Origin: Bifidobacterium mongoliense DSM 21395
GTDB taxonomy: Bacteria > Actinomycetota > Actinomycetes > Actinomycetales > Bifidobacteriaceae
Length of the DNA: 64,000 nucleotides
Direction: 5' to 3'
Assembly (NCBI RefSeq): GCF_000741285.1
Contig: NZ_JGZE01000001.1
Span: 186,001-250,000, forward strand
A model generated the notes under the pieces. It was not told where the DNA came from and searched no databases. It worked only from the letters and a program-made list of their open reading frames with translations. Position numbers and translations under genes: made by a program. Below are positions 16,247 to 25,459 of this stretch, piece by piece (within the stretch, counting starts at the first letter, position 1; each line of letters opens with the position of its first letter).

Positions 16247-19200
16247 ATGAATTCCACAGATATCGATGAGTTGCAGCAGATCGTGGCCGGCGCCATCGGC
16301 TCCCACGACGGTGGCCGGCCCCAGTCCGTGGATGCCGGGATGGCCGCCGTCATCACCGTGGAGCACGACCGCCGATATCTGTCGGCGACGCTCACCGCGG
16401 TATTCGGCCAACGGGTGTTGCCGGCGGTCATCGTGGTGGCCGATTGCACCGGTGCCGTCAAGCACCCCCTGCAATCCTCGTTCGAGTTCACGCCCGCGAT
16501 GCAGGACGGACTGATCACACCCTCCGCCGAACGGTACGACGTCACGGTACGCCTGGTGGGTGTCGACAAGGCCGCCTCCTTCTCCGATGCCGTCAGGAAA
16601 GCCGTGCGCGTTGCGCGCGTGAACGATAACGTCCGCGGATTATGGATGCTGCACGACGACGCGCGTCCGGCCGATGAGCGGTGCTTCGAACATCTCCTGG
16701 AAACCTGGCGCAATGCCCCGAGCGCCACGGTGCTGGGGTGCAAGCAATTGGATTGGGATGGTTCGGCCCTGCATGATGTGGGTTCGTATGCCGGTCGCCA
16801 TCGGATCGCGAGTCTGGTCGTCGACGGCGAACCCGATCAGGAGCAATACGATGGCCGCAGCGATGTCTATGCGGTATCGCTCGCCGGTGCGCTGGTGTCC
16901 ATGGCGGCGCTACGCACGTTCGAGTGGCCCGATCCCTGGTTCGGCACCTATCGGGAGTCGGCGGATTTCTGCCGCAGGGTGTGCCTGGGCGGCGGACGGG
17001 TCGTGGTGGTGCCCGCGGCGAGAATCGCCCATCGGCGAGCGCGGTTCGAGGGGGTTCGCTCCCACGCCGGCAAACCCATCGACGACGAGATGCCCGCCAA
17101 CACGACCATGGAGCGCATGCGCGCCGGGCAACGCTATCGATACACCGACATGCATCGCACAAGGTGGTTGTGGGCGTGGTTGTTCAGCGTGCTGTTCAGT
17201 CTGGGTGCGTTTGCCCGACTGTTGTTCTCCAAGCAACCCTATGAGGCGTGGTGCGCGCTGCGGTTGCCGTGGCTTGCCCCGGCCGGTCTGGTGCCGGCCT
17301 TGCGCGCGAGACGGCGTATTCGGCGTCAGGCGGTTCTGGGCATCGGCCGTCTGCCGATGCTGGTGGCCAGCCGGCGACAGATCGCGTCGTGGCGGGAGCG
17401 TGACGAGGCGCTGCGCAGTCAGCGCGGCACTCGCATACTCAGCCCGTTGGAGCGGGCGCATCTTCGTCGTCGGCGCATCCGGCGCGGTTCCGCCGCCGTC
17501 GGCATGATGGCCGTCGCCATCGTCGCCCTGGCCCTTCGGTACCGTGAAGTGCTCAGCGGCGTGTGGTCGGGAGGCTCACTCTCCTCGGGTCTGCTGTTGC
17601 CCACATCGGCCGGTTTCGGTCAGTTGTTGCGTTCGGCCACGACGCCATGGGTGTTCGGCATGTCGGTGGGCATACCGGCGCCTCCCACGCCGTGGCTGTT
17701 GGTGTGGTTGGGAGCCGGCGTGGTCACGCTGGGTCACGTGGCCGCGGCCCTGCCCATGCTCTACGTCCTCTCCGCTCCATTGAGCGCGTTGTCCTTCTGG
17801 GCGTTGGTCGGGGTCTTCACCCGTTCGGATGCCGTCAGGGTCGTCTGCGGGTTGCTGTGGACCGCTCTGGCCTTCGGTTTGGGGCTGTATGATACGGCGA
17901 ACCTGGCCATGCTCACCGTCATGATGTTCCTGCCCGCCGCCTTTGCGTTCGCATTCCGTGCCGTGGGCATGTACCATACCGAGGATCTCGTCACGCCCCG
18001 TTCATCGGTGCAGGCGGCCGGTTGCTCGGCCCTGTGCTTCGTCCCGGCCGTGGCGGCCGAGCCGCAACTGTTCCTTCCCCTGGTCGCGGCGTTTCTCGTC
18101 TTCCTCGTGTTGGTTCCCCGGCATCGCGCCACCCTGCTGCTCATTCCCGTGCCCTCCGCCTTCGTCGTGGCGCCCACGCTCGTCAATGCGGTACGGTATG
18201 GGTCGCTCGGGCTGTGGCGGCAGCTCTTCGGCGACATCGCCGTGCCGCGGACTTCGGTCAACGGTGCTCCGCGATCGCTCAATCTTGCGGATATCGTCGC
18301 CCGTGTGGCCCTTCCTGTCGGTCGTGGGACGGGCTCCGTTCGCGGTTGGGCCGAATGGCTGGGCGTGGCGTCGATCGCGGGATTGCTCGTCGTCGTCGTG
18401 TTGGCCGTCCTGTCGCTGATGCTTCCGTTCGCGTTGCGCGTCTCTCGGATGATGTGGACGGTCGTCGTGGCCGGTGGGGTGTTGGCCATGGTCTCCTCTC
18501 GCGTCGTCATCGCCGTGGATGCCGACGGTCCGGTCGCCGGATCGGTGCAGCCCGGAGTCTGTCTTGCGATGTTGGGTCTGCTTTGTTGCGCCAGCCAAGT
18601 GGCGGGTGACGCGGTGGCGCGGTATCGTCCGCTGGCCCTGTCGATGAGTGAACGCGACGAAGTGCGCGCCGGCTCTGCAGGCCGTCGTCTGGTGTTGGTA
18701 CGTGGGGCGCGGGCCGGATTGACCGCACTGCTTGCGGTCTGCGCGGTCGCGTGGGCGGTTCTCGGACTCATGGGCGGGACGGCGCAGTCCGTTGCCGCGG
18801 GGTCGCGGGGATTACCCATGGTGGCGGTCGATTATCTTCAGAAGAACCCGGCGCATCGGATTCTGGCGGTGCGGGCCAGTAGCCGTACCGCCGTGTCCTA
18901 TACGGTGATGCGCACGGCCAAAGGCGATCTGGTCGATGCCTCGCCTGCGCAACGGGCGCAGTTCGCCTCGGGTATACGCGACGCCCATGGCGATCGGTTG
19001 GCGTTGTCCGCCGCACGTCTGCTCGCGCATGCCGACGCCGACGCGATCGACGACATCGCCTCTTTGGGATTCGGAGGCATCTATGTCGTCGGATCCGCCG
19101 AGGACCCGGCATCCGACGCCGCTGAGCGTGACGCCGCCATGGAGCTGTCCACCAACATCACCACATCCGAAGGCGTCCAATCCGTCGTGTCGGGAACGGC

Positions 19201-19387
19201 CGGCACCTACTACCGCGTGACCGCGATCAGCGACAATGCGCGGCTTGGCGTCGACACGCGGCGTCAGCTGACCATGCAGACGAGCGCATGGCGATACGCA
19301 TGGCTGTGGTGCCTGGCGTTGGTCATGCTCATGTATTGCCTGGTCGCCATACCCCGTGGATACCACACGGCCGAGGAGGAATCGTGA
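16247..19387 (+). CDS. Large multi-pass membrane glycosyltransferase (GT2-type N-terminal domain)
   Basis: The 1,046-residue protein begins with a family 2 glycosyltransferase-like domain (about 30-300) carrying MLHDDARPAD (acidic nucleotide-sugar motif near 136) and a CRRVCLGGGRVVVVPAARIAHRR segment. It continues with about a dozen membrane helices (about 310-1040, the last near WLWCLALVMLMYCLVAI) with an outer-face loop before the end. It likely moves or polymerises envelope sugars; donor and acceptor cannot be read from the sequence. TACACT at 16235-16240 lies six bases before ATG 16247, suggesting a leaderless start. Its stop overlaps the start of the DUF5719 gene. Confidence 0.85.
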   Translation: MNSTDIDELQQIVAGAIGSHDGGRPQSVDAGMAAVITVEHDRRYLSATLTAVFGQRVLPAVIVVADCTGAVKHPLQSSFEFTPAMQDGLITPSAERYDVTVRLVGVDKAASFSDAVRKAVRVARVNDNVRGLWMLHDDARPADERCFEHLLETWRNAPSATVLGCKQLDWDGSALHDVGSYAGRHRIASLVVDGEPDQEQYDGRSDVYAVSLAGALVSMAALRTFEWPDPWFGTYRESADFCRRVCLGGGRVVVVPAARIAHRRARFEGVRSHAGKPIDDEMPANTTMERMRAGQRYRYTDMHRTRWLWAWLFSVLFSLGAFARLLFSKQPYEAWCALRLPWLAPAGLVPALRARRRIRRQAVLGIGRLPMLVASRRQIASWRERDEALRSQRGTRILSPLERAHLRRRRIRRGSAAVGMMAVAIVALALRYREVLSGVWSGGSLSSGLLLPTSAGFGQLLRSATTPWVFGMSVGIPAPPTPWLLVWLGAGVVTLGHVAAALPMLYVLSAPLSALSFWALVGVFTRSDAVRVVCGLLWTALAFGLGLYDTANLAMLTVMMFLPAAFAFAFRAVGMYHTEDLVTPRSSVQAAGCSALCFVPAVAAEPQLFLPLVAAFLVFLVLVPRHRATLLLIPVPSAFVVAPTLVNAVRYGSLGLWRQLFGDIAVPRTSVNGAPRSLNLADIVARVALPVGRGTGSVRGWAEWLGVASIAGLLVVVVLAVLSLMLPFALRVSRMMWTVVVAGGVLAMVSSRVVIAVDADGPVAGSVQPGVCLAMLGLLCCASQVAGDAVARYRPLALSMSERDEVRAGSAGRRLVLVRGARAGLTALLAVCAVAWAVLGLMGGTAQSVAAGSRGLPMVAVDYLQKNPAHRILAVRASSRTAVSYTVMRTAKGDLVDASPAQRAQFASGIRDAHGDRLALSAARLLAHADADAIDDIASLGFGGIYVVGSAEDPASDAAERDAAMELSTNITTSEGVQSVVSGTAGTYYRVTAISDNARLGVDTRRQLTMQTSAWRYAWLWCLALVMLMYCLVAIPRGYHTAEEES

Positions 19388-20916
19388 GGAGCGAATCAAT
19401 GCGGACGAACCATGCCGACAGGACGCGGCGCATCATCGCCGGAGTCGTCACGATGCTCATGATTCTCGGTGTGGTCGCGACGCTTGCCGTGCATCGGCCG
19501 CTCCCGTGGCTTGTCGACCGCGTGCCGACCGGCGCAGCGACCACGGTCCACGAGGTTTCCCAGACGCAGTTGACGACCTATTGCCCGGCGCGCATGGGCC
19601 TGTCGGATACCGGATCGTACGGGGACAGCGAATTCCAATCCTCCGCCGGCGATATCTCCTCCTCGGCCCGATACGCCGCCTTCGGTTCCATCTATCGCGC
19701 CTCGATCGGCACCCTCGACGGACAGGACACGGGGGATGGCGAACTTGAGGATCCCGATATTCTCGACGCGTCGAACGTGAAGGCGGCGTCGGGCACGGTG
19801 GATGGTGGTGCGCGCATCGTCGACACCCGTATGCTGCGTGCGGAGTCGGGCACCGGAACGTCATCATCGGTCGTTTCAACGGCGACGAAGGGCGATCTGA
19901 GCGGCCTGTCGGCATCGTCCTGCATCACCCCGTCGCTCACCCCGGCCTTCCTCCTACCGGCCACCACCGACGGCACCACCCAGCAACTGGTCGTGGCCAA
20001 CACCTCGGCGAAAGCGGCCACCGTGCATGTCAGAATCTGGGGCACCTCCCACACCGGAGTCCTGACGTCGGCTGTGGGAAGCTCGTTGGGTGTGGCGGCG
20101 CATGCGCAATCCGTCTTCGATCTGGTGGCTGCGGCCTCCGACGAACGGGGGCTGTTCGTGAGCGTCTCCAGCCTCGAAACGCCGGTTGCCGCCTTCGTGC
20201 GCACGGTGCGGCTCGACGGCCTGACCGTGAAGGGATCGGACTACGTGTCGGGTGCGGCGCCCGCCGCGAAGCGCATCATGCTGCCGGCCGTGCATGAGGG
20301 CGATGAGGTCACTCTGTTCGCCTTCGGGAGGAACCATGCGAAAGCCCGGGTCTCCTGGGTCGGCGGTGATGACGGCGACGTCTCCGAGCATGCTATCGCC
20401 GCGGACAAAGTGTCGGCCATCGATGTGGGCAAGGCCCCCAAGGGCGTCCAAGGGCTGAGTATCGCATCCTCCGAACCGATTCGCGCCCAGGTGCGTGTGA
20501 CGCGCAGCGGCGATGCCGGGCAGCAGGATTTCGCCTTCATCGGCGCTTCGGTGCCGGCGCGGCAGTCAGCCGTGGTGCTGCCCGGTTCGGTCGCTGGATC
20601 GATGTCCTTCATCAATACCTCGGATGCATCGCATACCGCGACGCTCCGCGCCTACGACGATCACGGCAAGGCCGTGGGGTCGCGCAGGATCGAACTCAAG
20701 GCGGGGGATGCGCTCAGCCTCTCCGACGGTGATGTCGGCAATGGGGCCCGACTGTTCGCGTTGCACGATGCCGAAGGCATCGCGTGGGGGATGCGAGTGT
20801 CAAGCGACGCTGTCGACAAGGCGAAGCTGGCCGGCGTCGGATACCTTGAGCCGCAGTCCCTCGACGTGCGCAGTGAGCGCATTCGCGTGCAGGCCGATCA
20901 GGGCATCGTCCGGTAG
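19384..20916 (+). CDS. DUF5719-type exported protein
   Basis: Conserved actinobacterial protein of unknown function that accompanies the WhiB2-linked glycosyltransferase. It has 510 residues with one N-terminal membrane anchor (about 18-38, IIAGVVTMLMILGVVATLAV) and an outer Ser/Thr/Ala-rich region built of beta-sandwich-like segments (QQLVVANTSAKAATVHVRIW, SMSFINTSDASHTATLRAY). GTG 19384 overlaps the upstream stop by four bases and has GAGGAGG at ideal spacing; ATG 19399 with GAGGA is an alternative. Translational coupling suggests it works with the glycosyltransferase. The DUF assignment rests on neighbourhood and general pattern. Confidence 0.75.
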   Translation: MRSESMRTNHADRTRRIIAGVVTMLMILGVVATLAVHRPLPWLVDRVPTGAATTVHEVSQTQLTTYCPARMGLSDTGSYGDSEFQSSAGDISSSARYAAFGSIYRASIGTLDGQDTGDGELEDPDILDASNVKAASGTVDGGARIVDTRMLRAESGTGTSSSVVSTATKGDLSGLSASSCITPSLTPAFLLPATTDGTTQQLVVANTSAKAATVHVRIWGTSHTGVLTSAVGSSLGVAAHAQSVFDLVAAASDERGLFVSVSSLETPVAAFVRTVRLDGLTVKGSDYVSGAAPAAKRIMLPAVHEGDEVTLFAFGRNHAKARVSWVGGDDGDVSEHAIAADKVSAIDVGKAPKGVQGLSIASSEPIRAQVRVTRSGDAGQQDFAFIGASVPARQSAVVLPGSVAGSMSFINTSDASHTATLRAYDDHGKAVGSRRIELKAGDALSLSDGDVGNGARLFALHDAEGIAWGMRVSSDAVDKAKLAGVGYLEPQSLDVRSERIRVQADQGIVR

Positions 20917-20967
20917 GTTGAGGCCCTGATGTCGGGGTATCCCGTGAGCGCCTCCCAGGTCGGGGCG

Positions 20968-21396
20968 CTACATGCCCCAGTCGGGGTCTATCTCCTCAGG
21001 CCGGCGGCCGTACAGTTCGGCGATGCGGGAGACCAGTTCGTCGCGTATCGCCCACTGCAGGTTCGCACGGGCCCCGGCATGCATCTGCAAAGGGAGCCGG
21101 TAGAGCACGACGCGTGCGGGCAATCCCCGCCCGGCGGGAAACGACTGGGAGTCGAGGCTGGGGCTGTCCTCCCACGGGGCCGGCTGCGAGGGCGGTACGT
21201 CCTCGACGGCGAACTGCACCGGTGCGACGAGGTCCGGCCATGCCTGGGACAGGCGGCGCAGCTGCGAGGCCACCATGTCGTCGAACATGCCGCCGCGCGT
21301 GCGGTAGCGGGGCAGACGCGATCCGAACATCGGGGTGCGCACACCCCTTCCGTGACGATTGCGGTATACGCGGGTTTGCCATGGCGGACGAATCAT
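20968..21396 (-). CDS. PF06262-like protein (metallopeptidase-like fold) without an HExxH motif
   Basis: Small actinobacterial protein found beside whiB2. The 142-residue product carries the signature NRHGRGVRTPMFGSRLPRYR, FDDMVASQLRRL, VQFAVEDVPPSQPAPWED and LPARVVLYRLPLQMHAG. Where classical members have HExxH, this one reads IRDELVSRIAELYGRRPEEI, so zinc protease activity is not expected; this is also the usual state of the whiB2-linked branch. ATG 21396 is chosen provisionally; ATG 21441 would add 15 residues. It is convergent with the DUF5719 gene and divergent from the HAD gene. Confidence 0.75.
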   Translation of the reverse strand: MIRPPWQTRVYRNRHGRGVRTPMFGSRLPRYRTRGGMFDDMVASQLRRLSQAWPDLVAPVQFAVEDVPPSQPAPWEDSPSLDSQSFPAGRGLPARVVLYRLPLQMHAGARANLQWAIRDELVSRIAELYGRRPEEIDPDWGM

Positions 21397-21474
21397 ACCT
21401 GCTACGTTATGCCATGGCGGCGGCATTGCGTTACGATACATGAGTCATGACGACGAGGTGCGGGAGGAAAGCAT

Positions 21475-22299
21475 ATGGCGGTACGAACCATACCGGACCG
21501 GACGGGACTCGATCTGGACGAGGCCTGCGCCCGTGCACGCGTCGTCGCCTTCGACCTGGACAACACCCTGGCGCGATCCAAGAAGCCGATGAGCCCCGAG
21601 ATGGGGCGCAGGATATCCACGCTGACCACGCTGATTCCCGTGGCTATCGTCACTGGCGGCAGCTTCGCCCTCATCGACAGCCAGGTGCTCGCCATGCTGA
21701 CCGATGACGCCGACCGCACCAATCTGCATCTCATGCCCACCAGCGGGACCCGATACTATCGTTGGAGCGGTTCGGACTGGCATCGCGAGTATGCCCATGA
21801 TATGAATTCCGACGACCGCCGCAATGTCATCGCCGCGCTGGAACGCCATGCGCGTGAGCAGGGCATCTGGTGCGAGCACCCCTGGGGGGATTGCATCGAG
21901 GACCGCGGCAGTCAGATCACGTTCTCCGCGTTGGGGCAGCGTGCCCCCATCGAACGCAAGGAGGCGTGGGATCCGGACAACGCCAAGAAGAACCGGCTCG
22001 CCGAGGCGGTCGGCCGTGACTTTCCCCACCTGGCGGTGCATTCGGGCGGTTCGACGAGCGTCGATGTCTCGCAGCGCGGCATCGACAAGGCGTATGCCGT
22101 ACGGACCCTCGCCTCGCTCCTGGACACCCAGGTGGGGCGGATCATCTATGTCGGTGACCGCATGGACCCGGACGGCAACGATTACCCGGCCGCCATGGCC
22201 GGCACCATCGCCATCCGCGTGTCGGGGCCGGAGGACACCCTGCGGCTTTGTGATGCGTTGATCGCCGGGCTGTCCCGCAACGCCGGTGCCACCATATAG
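21475..22299 (+). CDS. HAD-IIB hydrolase, phosphomannomutase-like
   Basis: Cytoplasmic phosphatase or phosphomutase of the HAD superfamily, 274 residues. Motif I is VVAFDLDNTLARSKKPMSPE, motif II VAIVTGG, the cap region contains EDRGSQITFSALGQRAPIERK, and motifs III/IV appear in GIDKAYAVRTL and IIYVGDRMDPDGNDYPAA. The cap and the GGSTSVDVSQRGIDKAYAV segment resemble eukaryotic-type phosphomannomutases, where motif I is DxDxT as here. The exact substrate is unknown. GGGAGGAAAGC upstream sets ATG 21475. Confidence 0.83.
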   Translation: MAVRTIPDRTGLDLDEACARARVVAFDLDNTLARSKKPMSPEMGRRISTLTTLIPVAIVTGGSFALIDSQVLAMLTDDADRTNLHLMPTSGTRYYRWSGSDWHREYAHDMNSDDRRNVIAALERHAREQGIWCEHPWGDCIEDRGSQITFSALGQRAPIERKEAWDPDNAKKNRLAEAVGRDFPHLAVHSGGSTSVDVSQRGIDKAYAVRTLASLLDTQVGRIIYVGDRMDPDGNDYPAAMAGTIAIRVSGPEDTLRLCDALIAGLSRNAGATI

Positions 22300-22425
22300 C
22301 GCACGGCATAGAGCACAGTGCGGCAGCCGTAGGGCTCCGGGTCGACGCCGCCGCGATCCCTGTGCCTTCGACCACCATGCCGTGCCAGCCATGCGACGAT
22401 GAGGCTGCCGGCGTAGTCTCCAGGC

Positions 22426-23307
22426 ATGGACGATGACCTTGCCTACCGCGATTCCACCGATGATGCTCTTGCCGACAACGGCCTTGGCGACTCTGGCCTT
22501 GCTGACGATGGTCTTGCCGACTCTGACTTTGTGGACTGTAGTGTCGTGAATGACGGCGTTGCGGATGACTGGTCTGTGGATGACGGGCCTGACGGTATCG
22601 ACCGCCGGCGCGCACGACGCCGTGCGGTGCGCCGTGTGGTCGGTGCGTTGGTGGGTGTGGTGCTGCCGCGTGGGTGTGCGGGATGTGGTGTGCCGGACGT
22701 GGTGCTGTGCGGGGAGTGCGCATCGGGGTTCCTGATGCCCCAACGGCGTGCCATGCGCGGCGTGGTGACGGGGGAGTGCGATGGTTGCGGCGTCTACCGA
22801 TCCCGGGTCCGGCGGGCCGTATTGCGTTGGAAGGATCACGGCGATGAGGAGTGCACGTCGGCGTTCGCCCGTCTGTTGTGCAGGCTCATGGTCGATCGGG
22901 GGATGGTCGCCCGCTGTATGGGCGGTGTGCTCATCGTACCTCTGCCGTCGTCGCCGCGATCGGTGCGTATGCGTGGCCGATGGCATATGCTGCCGCTGGC
23001 CCGACGCCTGGCGATGGTGCTGCGTGGGCTGGGGGTCGATGCTCGTGTGGCGACGCCGTTGCGCATGAGCGGTGTTATGGGCAAGGCGGTCCAGACGGTG
23101 GGTGCCGGGCGACGAGAGGACCGGGCGAGGGAGGCGCTGCACCGTGCGTCGCGCGCCGTCATCGAAGGCAGGCGCGTCATCGTGCTCGATGACATCGTGA
23201 CCACGGGGGCCACGATGCGACGGGCCGTGCATCTCCTGCGCGAGGGGCGTGCCGAGGTGGTGGCGGCGTTGGCTCTCGCCCACGCGGCGCAGCGCCCCGC
23301 GCCGTGA
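22426..23307 (+). CDS. ComF family phosphoribosyltransferase-like protein with acidic repetitive N-terminus
   Basis: ComF/GntX-type protein linked to DNA uptake or recombination in other bacteria. The 293-residue product has a zinc-knuckle region RGCAGCGVPDVVLCGECA with two CxxC pairs and GECDGCG, followed by a PRTase domain with the PRPP loop VIVLDDIVTTGATM (about 250-262). The first 60 residues are an acidic degenerate repeat (LADNGLGDSGLADDGLADSD) not usual in ComF. ATG 22426 lies six bases after TAGTCT, so a leaderless start is likely; a start inside the ComF core cannot be excluded. It is convergent with umuC. Confidence 0.8.
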   Translation: MDDDLAYRDSTDDALADNGLGDSGLADDGLADSDFVDCSVVNDGVADDWSVDDGPDGIDRRRARRRAVRRVVGALVGVVLPRGCAGCGVPDVVLCGECASGFLMPQRRAMRGVVTGECDGCGVYRSRVRRAVLRWKDHGDEECTSAFARLLCRLMVDRGMVARCMGGVLIVPLPSSPRSVRMRGRWHMLPLARRLAMVLRGLGVDARVATPLRMSGVMGKAVQTVGAGRREDRAREALHRASRAVIEGRRVIVLDDIVTTGATMRRAVHLLREGRAEVVAALALAHAAQRPAP

Positions 23308-23330
23308 TTCCGGTAGGATGTCATGGACCA

Positions 23331-23384
23331 TAGTGGCCCTTTAGCGGCCCCTAGTGGCCGGACGCGGGCCGGACGCGGGCCGGA
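23331..23384. repeat. GC-rich degenerate 10-11 bp repeats between comF and umuC
   Basis: Successive units TAGTGGCCCT, TTAGCGGCCC, CTAGTGGCCGG and two exact ACGCGGGCCGG copies fill the gap between convergent genes. This is simple-sequence expansion with some hairpin potential and may help termination. Confidence 0.5.
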
Positions 23385-23425
23385 ATGGTACCGGACGCCG
23401 TGGCGGACCGTACGGACGGCGAACC

Positions 23426-24739
23426 TCAGGATGCGTGGACCACGGCCATCTCGTCCCACCGTGTCGTGCAGCGCGCGGAGAGCATGTCCCGGCGCATGCT
23501 CCATGGGGCGCCGGTGTCGCCGCTGTGACGTCCCGATCCGCGGATTCCGGCGTATCCTACGCCGGCCCGTGCCGGGCCGAAGCGTCTGGCGACCTCGTCG
23601 AGCACCGCCCCCAGATGGTGGTCATCGCGTACGGCCTCCAACCCATCAAGCGTGTGGAAGACATCCGCGTCGACCAGGCCACACAGCATGACGCCGGCGC
23701 GGATGTACCGCCCATGGCGATCGAAATGCGGGCGCATGGCGTCATAGGCCGCCCTGCCGATGGTGATCGGGTCGTCGCTGGGATCGGGCAGCATGCTCAC
23801 GCCATGCAAGGACAGGTAGTGGTGGTCGGTGTCGAACGGACTCGTCGAACAGAACGCGTGCACCTGGGAGCACAGGCCGTGTTGGCGTCGCAGCCGGTGG
23901 CAGGCGCGCTGCGCGTAGAGTCCGAGCGCTTGCCCTATGCCCTCGAACCCCTCGATGGGTGTGCTGAACATGCGTGAGCAGAGAATCTGCGTGGTTCGCT
24001 CGCCGTCCGCGGCCGCTGGTTGGTCGGGGATGCAAGGCAGGCCCCGCAGCTCGAGCACGGTGCTTTCCAACACCACGGAGAAGCGGCGTCTGATCGCGAC
24101 GGGGTCGGTGTCGCGCAGTTGCAGCGCGGTGAGGATGCCCATGGATTGCAATGTTCTGGTCAGCCGCCGGCCCACCCCCCAGACACGTTCCACCGGTATC
24201 GTGGCCAAGGCCTCGGTGATGAGCACGTCGTCCGCCCGGGGCCATACGGTCACGCCGTGCTCCTGGGGATGGTCCTTCGCCCAGTGGTTGGCCACCTTGG
24301 CGAGGGTCTTGCTGGGGGCGATGCCGACGCTGACGGGGATGCCGACGCCGGTGAGCACCGCCTCGCGCATGCGGATGGAGGCCTGCGCCGTCCGAGCGGC
24401 GTTCCAAGGGGCATGCAGGAAGCATTCATCGATCGAGTAGATCTCCTGACGGGGCATATACGTTCGCATCACCGACATCATGCGCGCGGAGAGACTGGCG
24501 TAAAGCTCGTAGTTGGAGCTCCTGGCGATCACGCCATCCTGCCGCGCGCGTTCGCGAATCTTGAACCAGGGGGTGCCGTTGGCTATGCCCAACGCCTTCG
24601 CCTTCGCGGAACGGGCGACGACGCAGCCGTCGTTGTTCGAGAGTACGACGACCGGTTTTCCGGCCAGGGTCGGGTCGAACACCGTCTCGCAGGAGGCGAA
24701 GAAGCTGTTCGCGTCGGCGAGCACCGTCAATCCGGGCAT
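23426..24739 (-). CDS. umuC: Y-family DNA polymerase, UmuC type
   Basis: Catalytic subunit of a damage-tolerant, mutagenic DNA polymerase. The 437-residue protein shows LADANSFFASCETVFDP (first catalytic Asp), PVVVLSNNDGCVVARS (UmuC signature), IYSIDECFL (catalytic Asp-Glu), GIGIPVSVGIAPSKTLAKVAN-type helix and the VWGVGRRLTRTL helix-hairpin-helix near 190-205. It follows umuD in the same direction and is expected to be co-expressed from the LexA-controlled promoter at 25460-25499. ATG 24739 gives the family-normal N-terminus; an in-frame GTG lies 12 bases earlier. Confidence 0.92.
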   Translation of the reverse strand: MPGLTVLADANSFFASCETVFDPTLAGKPVVVLSNNDGCVVARSAKAKALGIANGTPWFKIRERARQDGVIARSSNYELYASLSARMMSVMRTYMPRQEIYSIDECFLHAPWNAARTAQASIRMREAVLTGVGIPVSVGIAPSKTLAKVANHWAKDHPQEHGVTVWPRADDVLITEALATIPVERVWGVGRRLTRTLQSMGILTALQLRDTDPVAIRRRFSVVLESTVLELRGLPCIPDQPAAADGERTTQILCSRMFSTPIEGFEGIGQALGLYAQRACHRLRRQHGLCSQVHAFCSTSPFDTDHHYLSLHGVSMLPDPSDDPITIGRAAYDAMRPHFDRHGRYIRAGVMLCGLVDADVFHTLDGLEAVRDDHHLGAVLDEVARRFGPARAGVGYAGIRGSGRHSGDTGAPWSMRRDMLSARCTTRWDEMAVVHAS

Positions 24740-24835
24740 CAGCAGGCCCACCCGTCGTGGGGGTATCGGCCGTCGCCGCCATAGGGCGGGTGTCCCGTCC
24801 GCCGGCGTTGCGCGCCGGGTGTTGCGCCGTCCGAC

Positions 24836-25450
24836 CTAGTGCGTGAGGGGCTCGTCGCCGCGGACGATGCCCCCTGTCGTTGTCCGGGTCGGATGATGCC
24901 GGGGGGTGGGTGCGGCGGTTCCCCGGCCGTTCGTGTGCTGCCGCGGCGTCGGCGTGTCGACGCTGCGCGGGCCGCCTCGGGACTGCGGGTGGAAGTTCCC
25001 GGTCACCACCCCCCAGATCGTGAGATCCTCATCATCCATCGGCCGGAAATCGGGGTATCGGGGATTCTCGGGATGCAGGATGGGGCGAGAGCCTTGAAAC
25101 AGCAGGCGTTTGACGGTCAGTTCGCCATCGAGCACGGCCACCACCACGTCGCCCGGTTCCGGCGTGAGCGAACGGTCGACGACCAGCAGGTCGCCGTCCC
25201 AGATGCCGGCGCCCTGCATGGAATCCCCGGCGACCGTGACGATGAAGGTCGTGTCCGGGTGTTCGATGATGTGCTCGTCGAAACTGAAATCGCCGGAGAA
25301 ATAATCCTGTGCCACCGAGGGGAATCCGGCATGCACGGCTTCGAGCGCCATGGGGACCGCCCGAGGCGAGGTGGTCGCGCGGGCGACACTCACCGCATGG
25401 CACCATGGGCGTGCGGTCACATCGTCGTGGGTTTGCGCGGTGACGGGCAT
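24836..25450 (-). CDS. umuD: UmuD-like S24 autoprotease subunit
   Basis: LexA-fold protein that self-cleaves after RecA activation to form the active UmuD' subunit. Of 204 residues, the S24 domain covers about 40-150: cleavage site Ala41-Gly42 in HAGFPSVAQDY, nucleophile Ser77 in VAGDSMQGAGIWDGDLLVVD, and general-base Lys114 in DGELTVKRL. A Pro/Thr/Arg-rich tail of about 50 residues extends beyond the usual UmuD end. GGAGGT five bases before ATG 25450 favours that codon over the adjoining ATG 25453. It is the first gene of a umuD-umuC operon. Confidence 0.9.
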   Translation of the reverse strand: MPVTAQTHDDVTARPWCHAVSVARATTSPRAVPMALEAVHAGFPSVAQDYFSGDFSFDEHIIEHPDTTFIVTVAGDSMQGAGIWDGDLLVVDRSLTPEPGDVVVAVLDGELTVKRLLFQGSRPILHPENPRYPDFRPMDDEDLTIWGVVTGNFHPQSRGGPRSVDTPTPRQHTNGRGTAAPTPRHHPTRTTTGGIVRGDEPLTH

Positions 25451-25459
25451 CATGCACCT

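Noticed and set aside
21445..23331. 628-codon open frame on the minus strand
   Set aside because: Antisense to the HAD and ComF genes; Arg/His/Pro-rich composition typical of GC-rich shadow frames.
23323..23691. Small gene starting after a TAGGAT hexamer downstream of comF
   Set aside because: It runs antisense into umuC and has Arg/Pro/Gly-rich content with no conserved pattern.
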